A stretch of DNA of 64,000 nt from Shewanella ulleungensis (GCF_014648315.1 NZ_BMQW01000005.1:248001-312000), one strand, 5' to 3'; shown: positions 8,723-18,939, counted from the first letter of the stretch. Program-made: numbers and translations. The notes: generated by a model not told the origin, from the sequence alone.

Positions 8723-9018
8723 TTTTGTAATAAAAATGCTATTTTTTTGTAATATGCGGCCAGATTGTCCCAAAGTTCTGTTACATAAAAAAGAACATTG
8801 ATCACATAAACTCACTATGTAAATTCACTATCTACTTGATTAGCCGAACAAAATAATCCTCCCCAAAGAATATGGCTAAAAATGTGATCAAATACTCATT
8901 AAAAAACAAAAACTAAGCAAAGAACAATACTTGTGACATAACAGAGCATTAAGATAACTTTTGTAACACTTATTATTTAAAATAAGCCAATAGCATTACA
9001 AAATGCTGTTTTGTAATG
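8723..9018. promoter_or_regulatory. Cluster of five TTTTGTAA motifs, one pair palindromic
   Basis: TTTTGTAA occurs at 8723-8730, 8745-8752, 8959-8966 and 9009-9016, and inverted at 8996-9003. The last two form a perfect 10-bp inverted repeat, CATTACAAAA-5 nt-TTTTGTAATG (8994-9018). The two copies nearest exeM are 22 bp apart, about two helical turns. This density suggests an operator family, but the binding protein is unknown. Confidence 0.4.
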
Positions 9019-9237
9019 GAATTATTTTCATCTATTTAATCGTTTACTCTTGAAACAATAAAATAATGCGGGGATGATAAAACAGGTTACTGAATGAATT
9101 GACGTATTTAAAAGTACTGTTTGTGATGAACTTGTAGCAAATTAGATGCATAGCGCACTGAGGCAATGCAGCAGAAAAACAAGAAATCACTTTAGCTATT
9201 CGATTTATTGTCGATATCAATTTAGAATAATTGTAAT

Positions 9238-9277
9238 TTAGCTCATAAAAACTATATTTGAGCTCATAAAAACTGTA
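9238..9277. repeat. Two-copy 21-bp tandem repeat
   Basis: AGCTCATAAAAACTATA and AGCTCATAAAAACTGTA follow one another with a period of 21 bp, about 90 bp before the chemoreceptor start. The spacing would place both copies on one DNA face. No function is known. Confidence 0.5.
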
Positions 9278-9362
9278 GTTATGCTTAGTATTTAGTATCA
9301 AAATACTTCAGGCTCATCTACTATTTGCATCTATTGTATTTACCGATTTAGGTACCCTCGCT

Positions 9363-10802
9363 ATGAAACAAGTTGATTTCAGAAATATCGATAAACTCTT
9401 CATCAAAATGTCTATTAACGATAAGTTTTGGACTATTTTCGGACTGTTTCTTATTATTTTGTCTAGCGTTTCCATCAGCAGTTATTTCAGCAAACTAGAG
9501 CTAATTGAACAGCGTTCAGTACAGATGCTAGAGCAAAAAGCCGCATCAATGGTGCAGGCGCTTGATGCGACAGGTCAGCTCGAACAAGCTGCGAGTTTAG
9601 GCTTGCAAGTCTCTAGCCGTACCCAAACGAGTACTCGTTCACAAGACACGGTAACCGCGGTATATGCCTCTGCAGGCCAATATTATACTTTGAGCGAATC
9701 AGTTTATAACCAAGAGTCTGACGCTAAACAAGCAGCGATGACATCCATGCTAATGGCATTTTTATGGATATTGCCATTTGCGTTGGTGATTTATTGGAAT
9801 GCGACCTTTATTGGTGGCGCACTCTGGGTGTTATGGGATACCACTGAAAAGATTGCTAAAGGTGATTTAACATCACGTTTAGGTTTTCACCCTGGGCGTG
9901 ACGAATTTGGCACCATTGGCTGTGCATTAGACAAAGCCATGGACACCTTAAGTGAACTAGTTATTGCAGTTAAAACTAACACCGACACATTGCACTCTAC
10001 CTCAGACTCTTTTGCTCGCGATGCAGAACAAAGTGCAGAACAAATCGACCTTCAGTACGCATCACTCGACTCTGTTGCTACCGCAATGGAAGAAATGACC
10101 GCCTCTGCCGCTGAAGTATCTAATATTGCGCGTAACTCTACCGAGCGTGTTGAGCAAGACTCAGAATACACTCGCCAAAGCTACGACAGAGCAAAACGTG
10201 CAATTAACGAAATTAAGCAATTGTCTTCATACATTGAGCAGACCTCTAACTCAGTTAATACCTTAAAAATCAATGCCACCAATATTAATGAAGTGATCAC
10301 TACCATTAATGCTATTTCAGACCAAACCAATCTGCTGGCGCTTAATGCCGCAATTGAAGCTGCACGTGCAGGTGAAATGGGCCGAGGGTTTGCCGTGGTT
10401 GCCGATGAAGTACGCACCCTTGCAGGTCGAACTCAAGCTGCAACAGTAGAAATTCATAAAATGATTGAGTTACTGCAAAGTGAAACACTCAACATCGACA
10501 GCATCACTCGAGACACCGTTAAGCAGGCGCAAACGAGTAGTGATTTGATCAGTAATATTGGCACTGACATTGATGCTATTGCCGAGTCTTCACGCTCAAT
10601 TATGGACATGAGCTTCCAGATTTCAACATCATCTGAGGAGCAAAGTGCAGTCGCGAATGATATCGCCAAAGAACTGACTGAAATTCGCCACAAATCGAAT
10701 GTTATCCGTGGGCTATCGCAGCAATCATCACATGGTGTGAAAGATCTGACGAAAGCATCGGCTAACTTAGGTAAAATTTTAAGCCGTTACCGCACTAACT
10801 AA
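9363..10802 (+). CDS. Methyl-accepting chemotaxis protein
   Basis: This 479-residue chemoreceptor has a first transmembrane helix at about 22-43, a short periplasmic segment (about 44-122, too small for a standard Cache or four-helix ligand domain of full size), a second helix (about 123-150), a HAMP domain (about 152-210) and the cytoplasmic methyl-accepting coiled coil. The highly conserved hairpin tip is visible around residues 320-355 ([19 protein letters not shown], then [13 protein letters not shown]). It should signal through CheW/CheA. There is no C-terminal CheR-binding pentapeptide. The start is an ATG with a weak ribosome site. It is monocistronic, with a strong terminator downstream. 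The ligand is unknown. Confidence 0.93.
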   Translation: MKQVDFRNIDKLFIKMSINDKFWTIFGLFLIILSSVSISSYFSKLELIEQRSVQMLEQKAASMVQALDATGQLEQAASLGLQVSSRTQTSTRSQDTVTAVYASAGQYYTLSESVYNQESDAKQAAMTSMLMAFLWILPFALVIYWNATFIGGALWVLWDTTEKIAKGDLTSRLGFHPGRDEFGTIGCALDKAMDTLSELVIAVKTNTDTLHSTSDSFARDAEQSAEQIDLQYASLDSVATAMEEMTASAAEVSNIARNSTERVEQDSEYTRQSYDRAKRAINEIKQLSSYIEQTSNSVNTLKINATNINEVITTINAISDQTNLLALNAAIEAARAGEMGRGFAVVADEVRTLAGRTQAATVEIHKMIELLQSETLNIDSITRDTVKQAQTSSDLISNIGTDIDAIAESSRSIMDMSFQISTSSEEQSAVANDIAKELTEIRHKSNVIRGLSQQSSHGVKDLTKASANLGKILSRYRTN

Positions 10803-10863
10803 CATGAGCAACTAACACGATGCGTTTGCTATAACCCATAACAAACGAGTGCTCAACTCTCTT

Positions 10864-10896
10864 CGGCGTGACATCAACAGATGTCGCGCCGTTTTT
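10864..10896 (+). terminator. Rho-independent terminator after chemoreceptor gene
   Basis: The stem CGGCGTGACATC / GATGTCGCGCCG (one mismatch) with loop AACA is followed by TTTTT. Confidence 0.9.
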
Positions 10897-10946
10897 ATTT
10901 ATACTGAGACTTGCTTTTGCAGTATACTTTTCAACCATGCTGGATC

Positions 10947-10974
10947 TATACCTTTTATGACTTTCAGGTATAAT
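10947..10974 (+). promoter_or_regulatory. Candidate rimO promoter with inverted repeat
   Basis: A perfect TATAAT stands at 10969-10974. It overlaps an inverted repeat, TATACC (10947-10952) and GGTATA (10967-10972), that could be an operator. No good -35 hexamer is seen, so activation or an alternative arrangement is possible. Confidence 0.4.
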
Positions 10975-11025
10975 CCGCGCAATTTTGTCGCCAACGTTAA
11001 TCGTAAACTATATGTGTGAGATCTT

Positions 11026-12441
11026 ATGACAGTTGAAACTTTTACACCGAAACAAACAACCACGCTCGATATTCCAGTCAAAACCCTTGAAGCAAACAGC
11101 CCAAGCACTCCAAGTACTGGTAATCGAATCGGTTTTGTTTCCTTGGGCTGTCCAAAAAACCTCGTCGACTCAGAACGGATCCTCACTCAATTACGTACCG
11201 AAGGTTATGACGTTACTAACAGTTATGACGATGCCGACCTCGTTATTGTGAATACCTGTGGCTTTATTGACAGCGCAGTACAAGAGTCTTTAGAAACGAT
11301 TGGCGAAGCATTAGCTGCAAACGGTAAAGTGTTAGTTACTGGCTGTTTAGGCGTTAAGAAAGACGAAATCATTGAGCTACACCCTAACGTGTTAGGCGTA
11401 ACCGGCCCACATGCCTATGACGAAGTGCTTAAACAAGTGCACTTGCATGTTGAAAAACCAAAATACAATCCACTTATGGACTTAGTGCCAGATCACGGTG
11501 TGAAACTTACGCCAAAGCATTATGCCTATCTAAAAATATCTGAGGGTTGTAATCACCGTTGTACCTTCTGCATTATTCCATCAATGCGTGGTGATTTAGA
11601 CTCTCGCCCAATTGGCGATGTACTCGGTGAAGCACAGCGTTTAGTGAACGCGGGTGTAAAAGAATTATTAATTATTTCGCAAGACACTTCAGCTTACGGC
11701 GTTGATGTAAAACATAAAACGGCATTTTGGGACGGCATGCCCGTTAAAACCCACATGCAACAGCTTTGTGAAGAGTTAGCCAAACAAGGTGTATGGGTAC
11801 GTTTGCACTATGTTTATCCTTATCCGCATGTGGATGACATTATTCCATTAATGGCTGAAGGTAAAATTCTGCCTTATTTAGACATTCCATTTCAGCATGC
11901 TAACAAACGTATATTGAAGTTAATGAAACGTCCTGGTAGCTCAGACAGAGTATTAGAGCGCATCGCTAAATGGCGTGAGATGTGCCCAGAATTAGTGATC
12001 CGTTCAACCTTTATTGTTGGTTTTCCTGGTGAAACCGAAGAAGAATTTGAAGAGCTATTAGACTTTTTGGAAGAAGCACAATTAGACCGCGTAGGTTGCT
12101 TTAAATACTCACCGGTGGAAGGCGCTAAAGCTAACGATTTACCAGACCATGTGCCAGAAGATGTCATGGAAGATCGATTGCAACGCTTTATGGCTCTTCA
12201 AGCACAAATCAGTGCCGACAAGTTGCAAGCGCGAATTGGCCAAGAGTATTTAATCTTAATTGATGAAGTGAATACCGAAGGTGCTATTGGTCGGTCATAC
12301 ATGGATGCGCCAGAAATTGACGGAAAAGTGTATTTAACCGACGAGTTTGACGTGCAACCAGGTGACCAAGTTTGGGTACAAATTATTCACGCTGATGAAC
12401 ATGATGTCTGGGGCGTAAAAGTTGAAGATGAAGACGAATAA
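11026..12441 (+). CDS. rimO: Ribosomal protein S12 methylthiotransferase RimO
   Basis: RimO is a radical-SAM enzyme that adds a methylthio group to a conserved aspartate of ribosomal protein S12 (uS12). The N-terminal methylthiotransferase domain supplies cluster cysteines at about 42 (SLGCPKN), 78 (VNTCGF) and 107 (VTGCLG). The radical SAM motif CNHRCTFC gives Cys175, 179 and 182. A C-terminal TRAM domain ends in an acidic tail. The protein is 471 residues, about 30 longer than E. coli RimO because of a Thr/Pro-rich N-terminal extension before [10 protein letters not shown]. The start codon ATG at 11026 is the only reasonable one upstream. A terminator follows directly. Confidence 0.96.
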   Translation: MTVETFTPKQTTTLDIPVKTLEANSPSTPSTGNRIGFVSLGCPKNLVDSERILTQLRTEGYDVTNSYDDADLVIVNTCGFIDSAVQESLETIGEALAANGKVLVTGCLGVKKDEIIELHPNVLGVTGPHAYDEVLKQVHLHVEKPKYNPLMDLVPDHGVKLTPKHYAYLKISEGCNHRCTFCIIPSMRGDLDSRPIGDVLGEAQRLVNAGVKELLIISQDTSAYGVDVKHKTAFWDGMPVKTHMQQLCEELAKQGVWVRLHYVYPYPHVDDIIPLMAEGKILPYLDIPFQHANKRILKLMKRPGSSDRVLERIAKWREMCPELVIRSTFIVGFPGETEEEFEELLDFLEEAQLDRVGCFKYSPVEGAKANDLPDHVPEDVMEDRLQRFMALQAQISADKLQARIGQEYLILIDEVNTEGAIGRSYMDAPEIDGKVYLTDEFDVQPGDQVWVQIIHADEHDVWGVKVEDEDE

Positions 12442-12477
12442 ACTCCATAAGTCAGCGTTATAACCCGTTAACACATA

Positions 12478-12508
12478 AAAAAGCCGATATCATTGATATC
12501 GGCTTTTT
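12478..12508 (+). terminator. Rho-independent terminator after rimO
   Basis: GCCGATATC / GATATCGGC form a 9-bp perfect stem flanked by A-run and T-run. It may also serve the convergent lipoprotein gene. Confidence 0.9.
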
Positions 12509-12569
12509 AGGCTTTAAACTGGCTTAATTACTGCTTTGATACCGTATTAAAGACCAGCTTTAGGCTCAA

Positions 12570-13940
12570 TTATTCTAATGACGTTAATCTATGACCTAGT
12601 GCGCTTTCTGTATCTGGCGTCAGTACAAAGGTAAAATTGTTGCTACCACTGATACTCATTGATTCAGACTGATACACCAATGTTTGAGTGCCATTGTCAT
12701 CTTCATACACTATGTTAATTTCATAGTCATCAGAAGGTAATGTTAAGCTCTGTTGTTCAACAAAGTCTAAGTCAGTCAAGGTATATTCTGCTGTTTCAAT
12801 GGTTTCTGAGTCACGGACAAAGTACACAGTTAAATCATCGTAATCATATGATAAATTAACAACATCGACTTTATATTCGTATGCTCGTGGACGTAAGTCT
12901 TGAGAGATAACCATGCCTTTAACAGAGCTGTCAGCTTTTTGATAAATCAGTAACGATTTGACGTCATCTTGGTTAAAGGTTACCAATAAATTATCAAATA
13001 ACTTGGTTTTACTTGTGGCATCTCTAACCGTAATACCATAATCGTTGAACGAAGTTGATTGGTAATCTGTTACTGCAAAAGATGCAACATCGTATAAGTA
13101 CTGAGTTTCTTGCTTACTCACCACATCAACATCGATGTTTTGAGTTTCGAGTCCGTTAAACACTCGGTAGTCTGCAGTGGCTTCTAACGCTGCATAGTTA
13201 TCTGGCGTTGTTGTTGAATCAACACTGTCGATGGTGACTTTAATGTCACCTGCGCCAAAGCTGTTACGGATCACTAATTTGTAAACCGTTTCAGTGGTAA
13301 GATCCATACTGCCGGTTGTGTAAACCACGTCTTTAGTACCCGTTGTGGTGAGGTACACAATGTAATCATCAGTATCAAGAATGGTTGAGTCGGTATACGT
13401 GCTATATGCTGCGCTACCAATCATTACCGCTTCGTCAATACTTTGAGTATCAAGTGATATATACGCATCAAATGTGCCTTCGTCTGTTGCGACGTTAGCG
13501 ACTAACACCTGCATTTTACTGTATTCATAATCATCATCCGCGTTAAGCTCGTCCATATCATCGCGGTTGTAGTTTATATCCAGTAATTGTGGGTCAAGGT
13601 AATCACCGTATAACACGAATAAATGATTATCATCATCCTTTAAACTTACAGTGTCACTGTAAATTGTGACTGTTTCGCCATCTTCATCTTGGCCATATAT
13701 CTCTAAATCTGTGCTACCCACACTGTAACCATATCGAGGCATTGCATCAGCAAAGTCGATTGCTGTGTAAGCGTAATCATCGAGCACTAACGAAGTTGAG
13801 GTACTGTTAGGTGATGCATTGTAATATTGTACATAAGCAACATCACTACTACTGCTATCAGAACTATCAGAGCCACACCCTAAAAGTACTGCTCCAACCG
13901 CTGACAACATTATCAATCGGCTTACTTTCTTGTTAAACAT
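12570..13940 (-). CDS. DUF4397-type lipoprotein
   Basis: This is a 456-residue surface or periplasmic lipoprotein. The signal peptide ends in a lipobox VLLGC (Cys22) followed by a Ser/Asp-rich linker. The first module after it (VAYVQYYNASPNSTS...) matches the opening of DUF4397 domains, and similar blocks recur near residues 140-240 and 250-350 (each with a YNAS or VFNGL-like start and a repeated beta-strand pattern). The protein is unusually rich in Asp and Tyr. The function of DUF4397 proteins is unknown; a surface-exposed adhesive or structural role is only a guess. It has its own transcription unit, between the rimO and pmbA terminators. Confidence 0.78.
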   Translation of the reverse strand: MFNKKVSRLIMLSAVGAVLLGCGSDSSDSSSSDVAYVQYYNASPNSTSTSLVLDDYAYTAIDFADAMPRYGYSVGSTDLEIYGQDEDGETVTIYSDTVSLKDDDNHLFVLYGDYLDPQLLDINYNRDDMDELNADDDYEYSKMQVLVANVATDEGTFDAYISLDTQSIDEAVMIGSAAYSTYTDSTILDTDDYIVYLTTTGTKDVVYTTGSMDLTTETVYKLVIRNSFGAGDIKVTIDSVDSTTTPDNYAALEATADYRVFNGLETQNIDVDVVSKQETQYLYDVASFAVTDYQSTSFNDYGITVRDATSKTKLFDNLLVTFNQDDVKSLLIYQKADSSVKGMVISQDLRPRAYEYKVDVVNLSYDYDDLTVYFVRDSETIETAEYTLTDLDFVEQQSLTLPSDDYEINIVYEDDNGTQTLVYQSESMSISGSNNFTFVLTPDTESALGHRLTSLE

Positions 13941-14058
13941 AATTACTCCATTAACCGCTTAGCTACATTTTCAGTATTATGACTCTTTGCATGCGTAAAC
14001 GACTGTCAAGAAAGGTAAAGTAGATATATAAAGCGTCAAGAAGGCCTATTTTGGTTAT

Positions 14059-14092
14059 AAAAAAACCCCTTATCGGCCGATAAGAGGTCTTT
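14059..14092 (-). terminator. Terminator after pmbA
   Basis: Read leftward, ACCTCTTATC / GATAAGGGGT form a stem around GGCC, followed by a run of T. It lies about 75 bases past the pmbA stop codon. Confidence 0.82.
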
Positions 14093-14167
14093 TGCTCTCA
14101 ATATTAACTAAAACTAATGTAACATCCCTAAGCTATTACGCACTTAGCGGAGTACATTTGTAAAAAA

Positions 14168-15547
14168 TTAGTTACCGGCAATCTTCATTTCACTGAGTAA
14201 AATACCACCAGTACGAATAGAAGAACGCAAGTCGCGATCTTTGCCAATACCTTGAATGCCTTTAAACATGTCTTTTAAGTTACCTGCGATGGTAATTTCT
14301 TCGACTGGGTACATCACTTCACCGTTTTCAACGTAAAAACCTGCCGCGCCGCGCGAGTAATCACCGGTAACACCATTAACACCTTGACCCATCACTTCAG
14401 TGACAATCAAGCCCGTGTTCATGGTTTTAATCAGATCATCGAAAGTTTGATTGGTGTGGCTTAATGTCCAGTTGTAGATACCGCCGGCATGGCCAGTGTT
14501 AGTCATACCGAGTTTACGTGCTGAGTAACTGGTTAATAAATATGTTTCTAGGTTACCACGATCGATAATACGACGGTCTTGGGTAGCAACACCTTCACTG
14601 TCGTAATTAGCGCTGGCCAATGCCCCCATTAAATGCGGCTGTTCTTCAATACTAAACCAGTCTGGGAATATTTGAGTATTCAAAGCGTCCATTAAGAAGC
14701 TCGACTTACGATAAATACTGCTACCACTAATTGCGCCGATTAAATGCCCCATTAAACCGGTAGCGATTTCTGGTGCAAATAATACTGGCATTTTTGCCGT
14801 GGCAATTTTACGTGCATCTAAACGGCTTAAGGTTTTATTTGCTGCCTGTAAGCCTACAGCTTCAGGTGACAGTAAATCATTATATTTACGAGCAACGGTA
14901 TAGTCGTAGTCACGTTGCATATTGCCGTCAGACTCTTCGCCAATGACGACACAACTTAAGCTGTAACGCGAGCTACAATAACCGTTTAAAAAACCATGGC
15001 TGTTACCATACACTCTAGCTGCAGTATGTGCATTGGCACTGGCACCATCTGAGTTACGAATACGACTGTCTACCGACAAACTAGCCACTTCTGCACGAAT
15101 CGCTAATTGTGCTAGTTCTTCAGCATCAATATCTTGTGGATGATATAGCTGTAAATCGCGAATATCTTGTGCCATTAAAGCGGGATCGGCCAAACCACTA
15201 AATGGATCTTCTGAGGTATATTTGGCAATACCATCTGCCGCTCTTACGGCTTCACGGATAGCTTCAGGGCTTAAATCTGAGGTTGAAGAGTTACCTTTGC
15301 GGCCATCACGGTAAATAGTAATCCCTAATGCGCCATCCTTATTAAATTCAACTGTTTCAACTTCTTTTTCGCGAGTCGATACCGACAAGCCTTGTTGCTT
15401 GCTAATTGCGACTTCTGCGGCAGTGGTACCCAATTGTTTGGCGTACTCTAATGCAACGGCTACGGCATCTTTTAGTGCCGATAATTCAGAATCAATTCTA
15501 GGTGTTGGTTCGCTGGCGCTAGGCGCTGAAGAAGGATGAGAAGCCAC
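14168..15547 (-). CDS. pmbA: Metalloprotease subunit PmbA (TldE)
   Basis: PmbA (TldE) is the non-catalytic partner of TldD in the heterodimeric protease that trims microcin B17 and other modified peptides and the CcdA antitoxin in E. coli. The 459-residue product matches the family along its length: an N-terminal domain with VSTREKEVETVEFNKDG, a central region, and a C-terminal domain with GVNGVTGDYSRGAAGFY and the ending EMKIAGN. Unlike TldD it lacks the HExxxH zinc motif, as expected. It is divergent from darP. Its partner tldD lies at 27.1-28.5 kb in this window. Confidence 0.95.
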   Translation of the reverse strand: MASHPSSAPSASEPTPRIDSELSALKDAVAVALEYAKQLGTTAAEVAISKQQGLSVSTREKEVETVEFNKDGALGITIYRDGRKGNSSTSDLSPEAIREAVRAADGIAKYTSEDPFSGLADPALMAQDIRDLQLYHPQDIDAEELAQLAIRAEVASLSVDSRIRNSDGASANAHTAARVYGNSHGFLNGYCSSRYSLSCVVIGEESDGNMQRDYDYTVARKYNDLLSPEAVGLQAANKTLSRLDARKIATAKMPVLFAPEIATGLMGHLIGAISGSSIYRKSSFLMDALNTQIFPDWFSIEEQPHLMGALASANYDSEGVATQDRRIIDRGNLETYLLTSYSARKLGMTNTGHAGGIYNWTLSHTNQTFDDLIKTMNTGLIVTEVMGQGVNGVTGDYSRGAAGFYVENGEVMYPVEEITIAGNLKDMFKGIQGIGKDRDLRSSIRTGGILLSEMKIAGN

Positions 15548-15694
15548 AAATTTACTCTTTAATTAGTCTAATTGTCGCTAGCATATCAAATAAAAAAGGC
15601 GATTGATAACCAACCCGTTATCTTGAATAAAATCTGCATATTCAATGCCAAATAAATGCTATCATTAAGGCATATTGACTCGAGGTTTAAGACT

Positions 15695-16228
15695 ATGAAG
15701 ATTGTTGGCGATTCTGAACTGTTTCAGCAGCCCTATGATAATGATGACAACTATGTCAGCAGAACAGGTGAAAAAAAAGAAAGTGAGGATGCTCAAGCAC
15801 TTGGCATGCGTTTAGTGGCGCTGAGCAAAACTCAATTAGACAAAATGGGTTTAGATGAGTTTCTCTATGATGCGATTCTAAAAACAAAACTGATTAAACA
15901 AAAAACCGAAGCTTATCGCCGTCATTTACAATATATTGGTAAATTAATGCGCGGATTTGAGCATGAACCTATTGAAGCGGCACTCGATAAAGTGTTGAAC
16001 AAGAACAATAATGAAGCAGCTCAGATACAGATTTTTGAAAAAATGCGTGAGCGTTTATTAGCTAATGGTGACGATGAAGTTCAAAGCTTATTAGACCAAT
16101 ATCCACAATTAGACCGTCAAAAATTACGTCAATTGATCCGCCAAGCTAATAAAGAATTAGCTAAAGGCCCAGAATCAAAGTCGTCAAAAGAACTGTTTAA
16201 ATATTTACGCTCTGAAATCAAAGACTAG
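15695..16228 (+). CDS. darP: Ribosome-associated protein DarP (YjgA, DUF615)
   Basis: DarP/YjgA binds late 50S ribosomal precursors and helps shape the peptidyl-transferase centre in E. coli. The product is a 177-residue, highly charged, helical protein with family blocks AQALGMRLVALSKTQLDKMGL, KTEAYRRHLQYIGKLMR and LDRQKLRQLIRQANKE. I chose ATG 15695 because GAGG stands 9 bases upstream; an in-frame start at 15656 would add 13 residues absent from the family. The gene pairs head-to-head with pmbA, an arrangement common in gammaproteobacteria. Confidence 0.94.
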   Translation: MKIVGDSELFQQPYDNDDNYVSRTGEKKESEDAQALGMRLVALSKTQLDKMGLDEFLYDAILKTKLIKQKTEAYRRHLQYIGKLMRGFEHEPIEAALDKVLNKNNNEAAQIQIFEKMRERLLANGDDEVQSLLDQYPQLDRQKLRQLIRQANKELAKGPESKSSKELFKYLRSEIKD

Positions 16229-16274
16229 GGTCTGCTCTCAATTTATCTGATTAACCAAAATAAGGATGTTGCTA

Positions 16275-18755
16275 ATGCGGCTTGAAACAACGATACGTGC
16301 ACTTTTTCTATCTCTTGCTTCAATGTTGGTATTTACAGGTTGTAACGGTGCCGCTGATGGCACCGACTCAGATACTTCAGATGACAGCTACAACTTGTCG
16401 GTCAGTTATCAAAACGTGGTCAATGGCCAATGCGATACCAGCACCGACAGCTTAATTTTTGATATCGAAAACAGCTTTTGTGCGGTAGCGCAGCTTAAAT
16501 TGGGGAGCGCTAATGTTAGCGGCGCACTAATTGAGTTCACTACCAGCAATGCCACGCTAAGCACAGCGTCAGTATTAACAAGCACTAGCGGAATAGCCTC
16601 AACGATGGTGAGCTCCACCAGCACGGAGGCCGGCACGTTAAGCGTGACCTATTCGCCAGATGATGAAGACTCCGTCACTGCCAGCCGTAATTATCAGTTT
16701 AAAGAATACACCACTACAGCGCCTGTAGAAGCAATCAACTTTACGGTCTCAATTAGTGACAGTAACGGTGTAATTACACGTTTTAATGTCGGCGACACAG
16801 TACAGTTAAACGCGACACTAACTGACAGCAATAACCTAGGCATTGCAAATCAAATAGTAACCTTTAATGCTGGTAGCGCCACGTTAACACCTACAACAGC
16901 ATTAACTAAAGCGTCTGGTATCGCCACGCTTAACTTTACTCCGACAGATTCAGAACTAGGCGCTAGCTTATTAACCGCAACCACAGAATACGACAGCACC
17001 ACTCTAACCAGCACTAGTGCATATGAAGTGTTAGCCACAAGTGATGTGACCACCGATGGCACAATAAAAATTGGCTCGTATGATGCCACAGGTAACTTTG
17101 TTGAAAGCGTCTTAGGGACAACCTTAACTGCTGACGAAAATGGCCAATATACCATTAGTGCAGGCGGAACTTTTGGCGTTACAGCCACGCTAGTGACTGA
17201 AGACACTGATGGAAATATTACTCGTTTACAAAACCCAACCAGCATCAGCTTTAGCTCTGATTGTAATACCAATGCAGACGCCAGTTTGGATTCGCCAGTA
17301 ACCACACTGTCAGGTTCTGCAAGTTCAACCTTTACCGATAATAGTTGCAGCGGTAACAGCGAACGCAGCGACACCGTTGTGGCAACCACAACCGTCAATG
17401 ACATCAGTTTAAGTGCTAGCCTGCCTTTCATTCTGGCTCGCCAAACCTTATCAGACATTAGCTTTGTGTCTGCAGAACCAACCCAGATTCGCATTAAAGG
17501 CTCTGGCGGTACTGATTCGAGCGAATCATCGTTAGTTACCTTTTTAGTAAGCAGTGCAAATGGCCAGCCAGCCGCTCAACAAGAAGTGACTTTCACTCTC
17601 GATACCACTGTAGGTGGTTTAGTCTTTGCAAATGATGATATAACAGACAGCAGCATTACTAACTCAGAAGGGCTAGTTAGTGTGCGTGTACAAGCAGGCA
17701 CAGTGCCCACACCTGTACGAGTTATGGCCTCAACAACGGATAGCGACACCCAACAAACGATTACGACTCAATCTGAGCAACTTACGGTCAATACAGGTTT
17801 ACCGCAGCAACTTGGATTTAGTATCTCAGCATCGAGCTCGAACCCTGAAGCCGGCGATTACAATGGTGAAACAGTCATCATGACCGTTTATGCATCAGAC
17901 AGTTTTGGTAACCCAGCGCCAGATGACACCACAGTTAACTTTACAACAGAAGGTGGCCAAATCGAGCCTTCATGTAGCATTGTAAGCGGTACCTGTGCCG
18001 TGACTTGGACATCAGCATCACCTCGAGTAAGCAATCATCGTATAACCGTTTTGGCTTATGCTCTTGGCCACGAAACCTTTTTCGACACCAATGGTAATAA
18101 TGTATTTGATGATGACGATGGCAGCGCAGTTAATGGCTGTTTAAGCGGTACAACGTCTGTTGAGTGTAGCGGTAACGGTATGGATGTTGAAACCTACCAA
18201 GACAGTGGCTTTGTTGATTTACCAGATGCCTTTAGAGACGACAATGAATCTCGCATTCGCGATTCAAGTGAGCCGTACTTTAACCTTAAATCTAGTACGT
18301 CATATCAAGCTGCTGACGCTAAATTTAATGGCCCACAGTGCCAAGGAAATTTATGCGACAGTACAGCCATGACAACCTATATTCGTAAAGCCTTGGTGTT
18401 AACCATGTCAGGCTCAACAGCCAGCTTTACCGTAAGTCAAAATGATACAGTAATTAATGATTACAATAGTGATATTCAAGCGATAACAAACGGTGATACC
18501 GCAACATTTGAAGTGCAGTTAGCTGACAGCGCTAACCAAATATTACCTGCAGGCACTACCTTAGCGGTAACAAGCACATTGGGTGACTTGCAATTTGCAG
18601 GTTATAGCGTCCCAAGTCAAAACTCAGAGGGTGGAACCTCTACATCATTTACACTAAAAAATGATGACACGCCGGGTATTAGCCAGGTGACCTTAACCGT
18701 TACAACACCAAAAGGTGTGGTCACTACATTGAGCTTTTTTGTTACGTTATTGTAG
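16275..18755 (+). CDS. Large Ig-like (Big-domain) surface lipoprotein
   Basis: This 826-residue predicted lipoprotein has a signal peptide ending in MLVFTGC, then a Ser/Asp linker. The body consists of repeated beta-rich bacterial Ig-like modules similar to invasin/intimin Big domains: about 35-140, 145-250, 395-510 and 515-600, recognisable by patterns such as GALIEFTTSNATLS and NQIVTFNAGSATLTP. Around residues 603-616 there is an Asp/Asn-rich loop (DTNGNNVFDDDDG), with another near 650-665, which may bind calcium. A last Ig-like module closes the protein. I chose ATG 16275 because TAAGGA sits at the right distance; the ATG at 16266 directly abuts it. Ser/Thr content is very high. Adhesion or a structural surface role is inferred. 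Confidence 0.8.
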   Translation: MRLETTIRALFLSLASMLVFTGCNGAADGTDSDTSDDSYNLSVSYQNVVNGQCDTSTDSLIFDIENSFCAVAQLKLGSANVSGALIEFTTSNATLSTASVLTSTSGIASTMVSSTSTEAGTLSVTYSPDDEDSVTASRNYQFKEYTTTAPVEAINFTVSISDSNGVITRFNVGDTVQLNATLTDSNNLGIANQIVTFNAGSATLTPTTALTKASGIATLNFTPTDSELGASLLTATTEYDSTTLTSTSAYEVLATSDVTTDGTIKIGSYDATGNFVESVLGTTLTADENGQYTISAGGTFGVTATLVTEDTDGNITRLQNPTSISFSSDCNTNADASLDSPVTTLSGSASSTFTDNSCSGNSERSDTVVATTTVNDISLSASLPFILARQTLSDISFVSAEPTQIRIKGSGGTDSSESSLVTFLVSSANGQPAAQQEVTFTLDTTVGGLVFANDDITDSSITNSEGLVSVRVQAGTVPTPVRVMASTTDSDTQQTITTQSEQLTVNTGLPQQLGFSISASSSNPEAGDYNGETVIMTVYASDSFGNPAPDDTTVNFTTEGGQIEPSCSIVSGTCAVTWTSASPRVSNHRITVLAYALGHETFFDTNGNNVFDDDDGSAVNGCLSGTTSVECSGNGMDVETYQDSGFVDLPDAFRDDNESRIRDSSEPYFNLKSSTSYQAADAKFNGPQCQGNLCDSTAMTTYIRKALVLTMSGSTASFTVSQNDTVINDYNSDIQAITNGDTATFEVQLADSANQILPAGTTLAVTSTLGDLQFAGYSVPSQNSEGGTSTSFTLKNDDTPGISQVTLTVTTPKGVVTTLSFFVTLL

Positions 18756-18774
18756 TACCGTTTGCTTATGACAA

Positions 18775-18806
18775 TAAAAAGCCTGCTGAATAAGCAGGCT
18801 TTTTTG
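18775..18806 (+). terminator. Rho-independent terminator
   Basis: GCCTGCT / AGCAGGC stem flanked by A-run and six T, about 20 bases past the Ig-like lipoprotein gene. Confidence 0.9.
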
Positions 18807-18939
18807 TGGTTGGCATTCGTTGATAAGTTGTTACAATAGCGGCCGAAATACGGTAAAGATACTTTCCATATTTTAATCTGCTATCCAAAAAAAACCAATT
18901 TATAAACAGGGCTAGTTTATTAATACGAGGGACTGATAA

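Larger units (their letters stand above)
8708..9362. other. 655-bp AT-rich divergent intergenic region
   Basis: This is the divergent control region between exeM and the chemoreceptor gene. It contains the TTTTGTAA motif cluster (8723-9018) and a 21-bp-period tandem repeat (9238-9277), both described separately. An 85-codon reading frame here on the minus strand has no ribosome site and is not credible. I see no RNA gene. Confidence 0.5.

Noticed and set aside
6092..8815. Longer exeM product with 36 extra N-terminal residues
   Set aside because: The extension is charged and Cys-rich and would bury the signal peptide.
9044..9301. 85-codon minus-strand frame in the exeM-chemoreceptor gap
   Set aside because: Its start region is the 21-bp tandem repeat, it has no ribosome site, and its composition reflects AT-rich DNA rather than a protein family.
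16850..17494. 214-codon minus-strand frame inside the Ig-like lipoprotein gene
   Set aside because: It is an antisense shadow of Ser/Thr-rich coding DNA with no ribosome site or recognisable domain.
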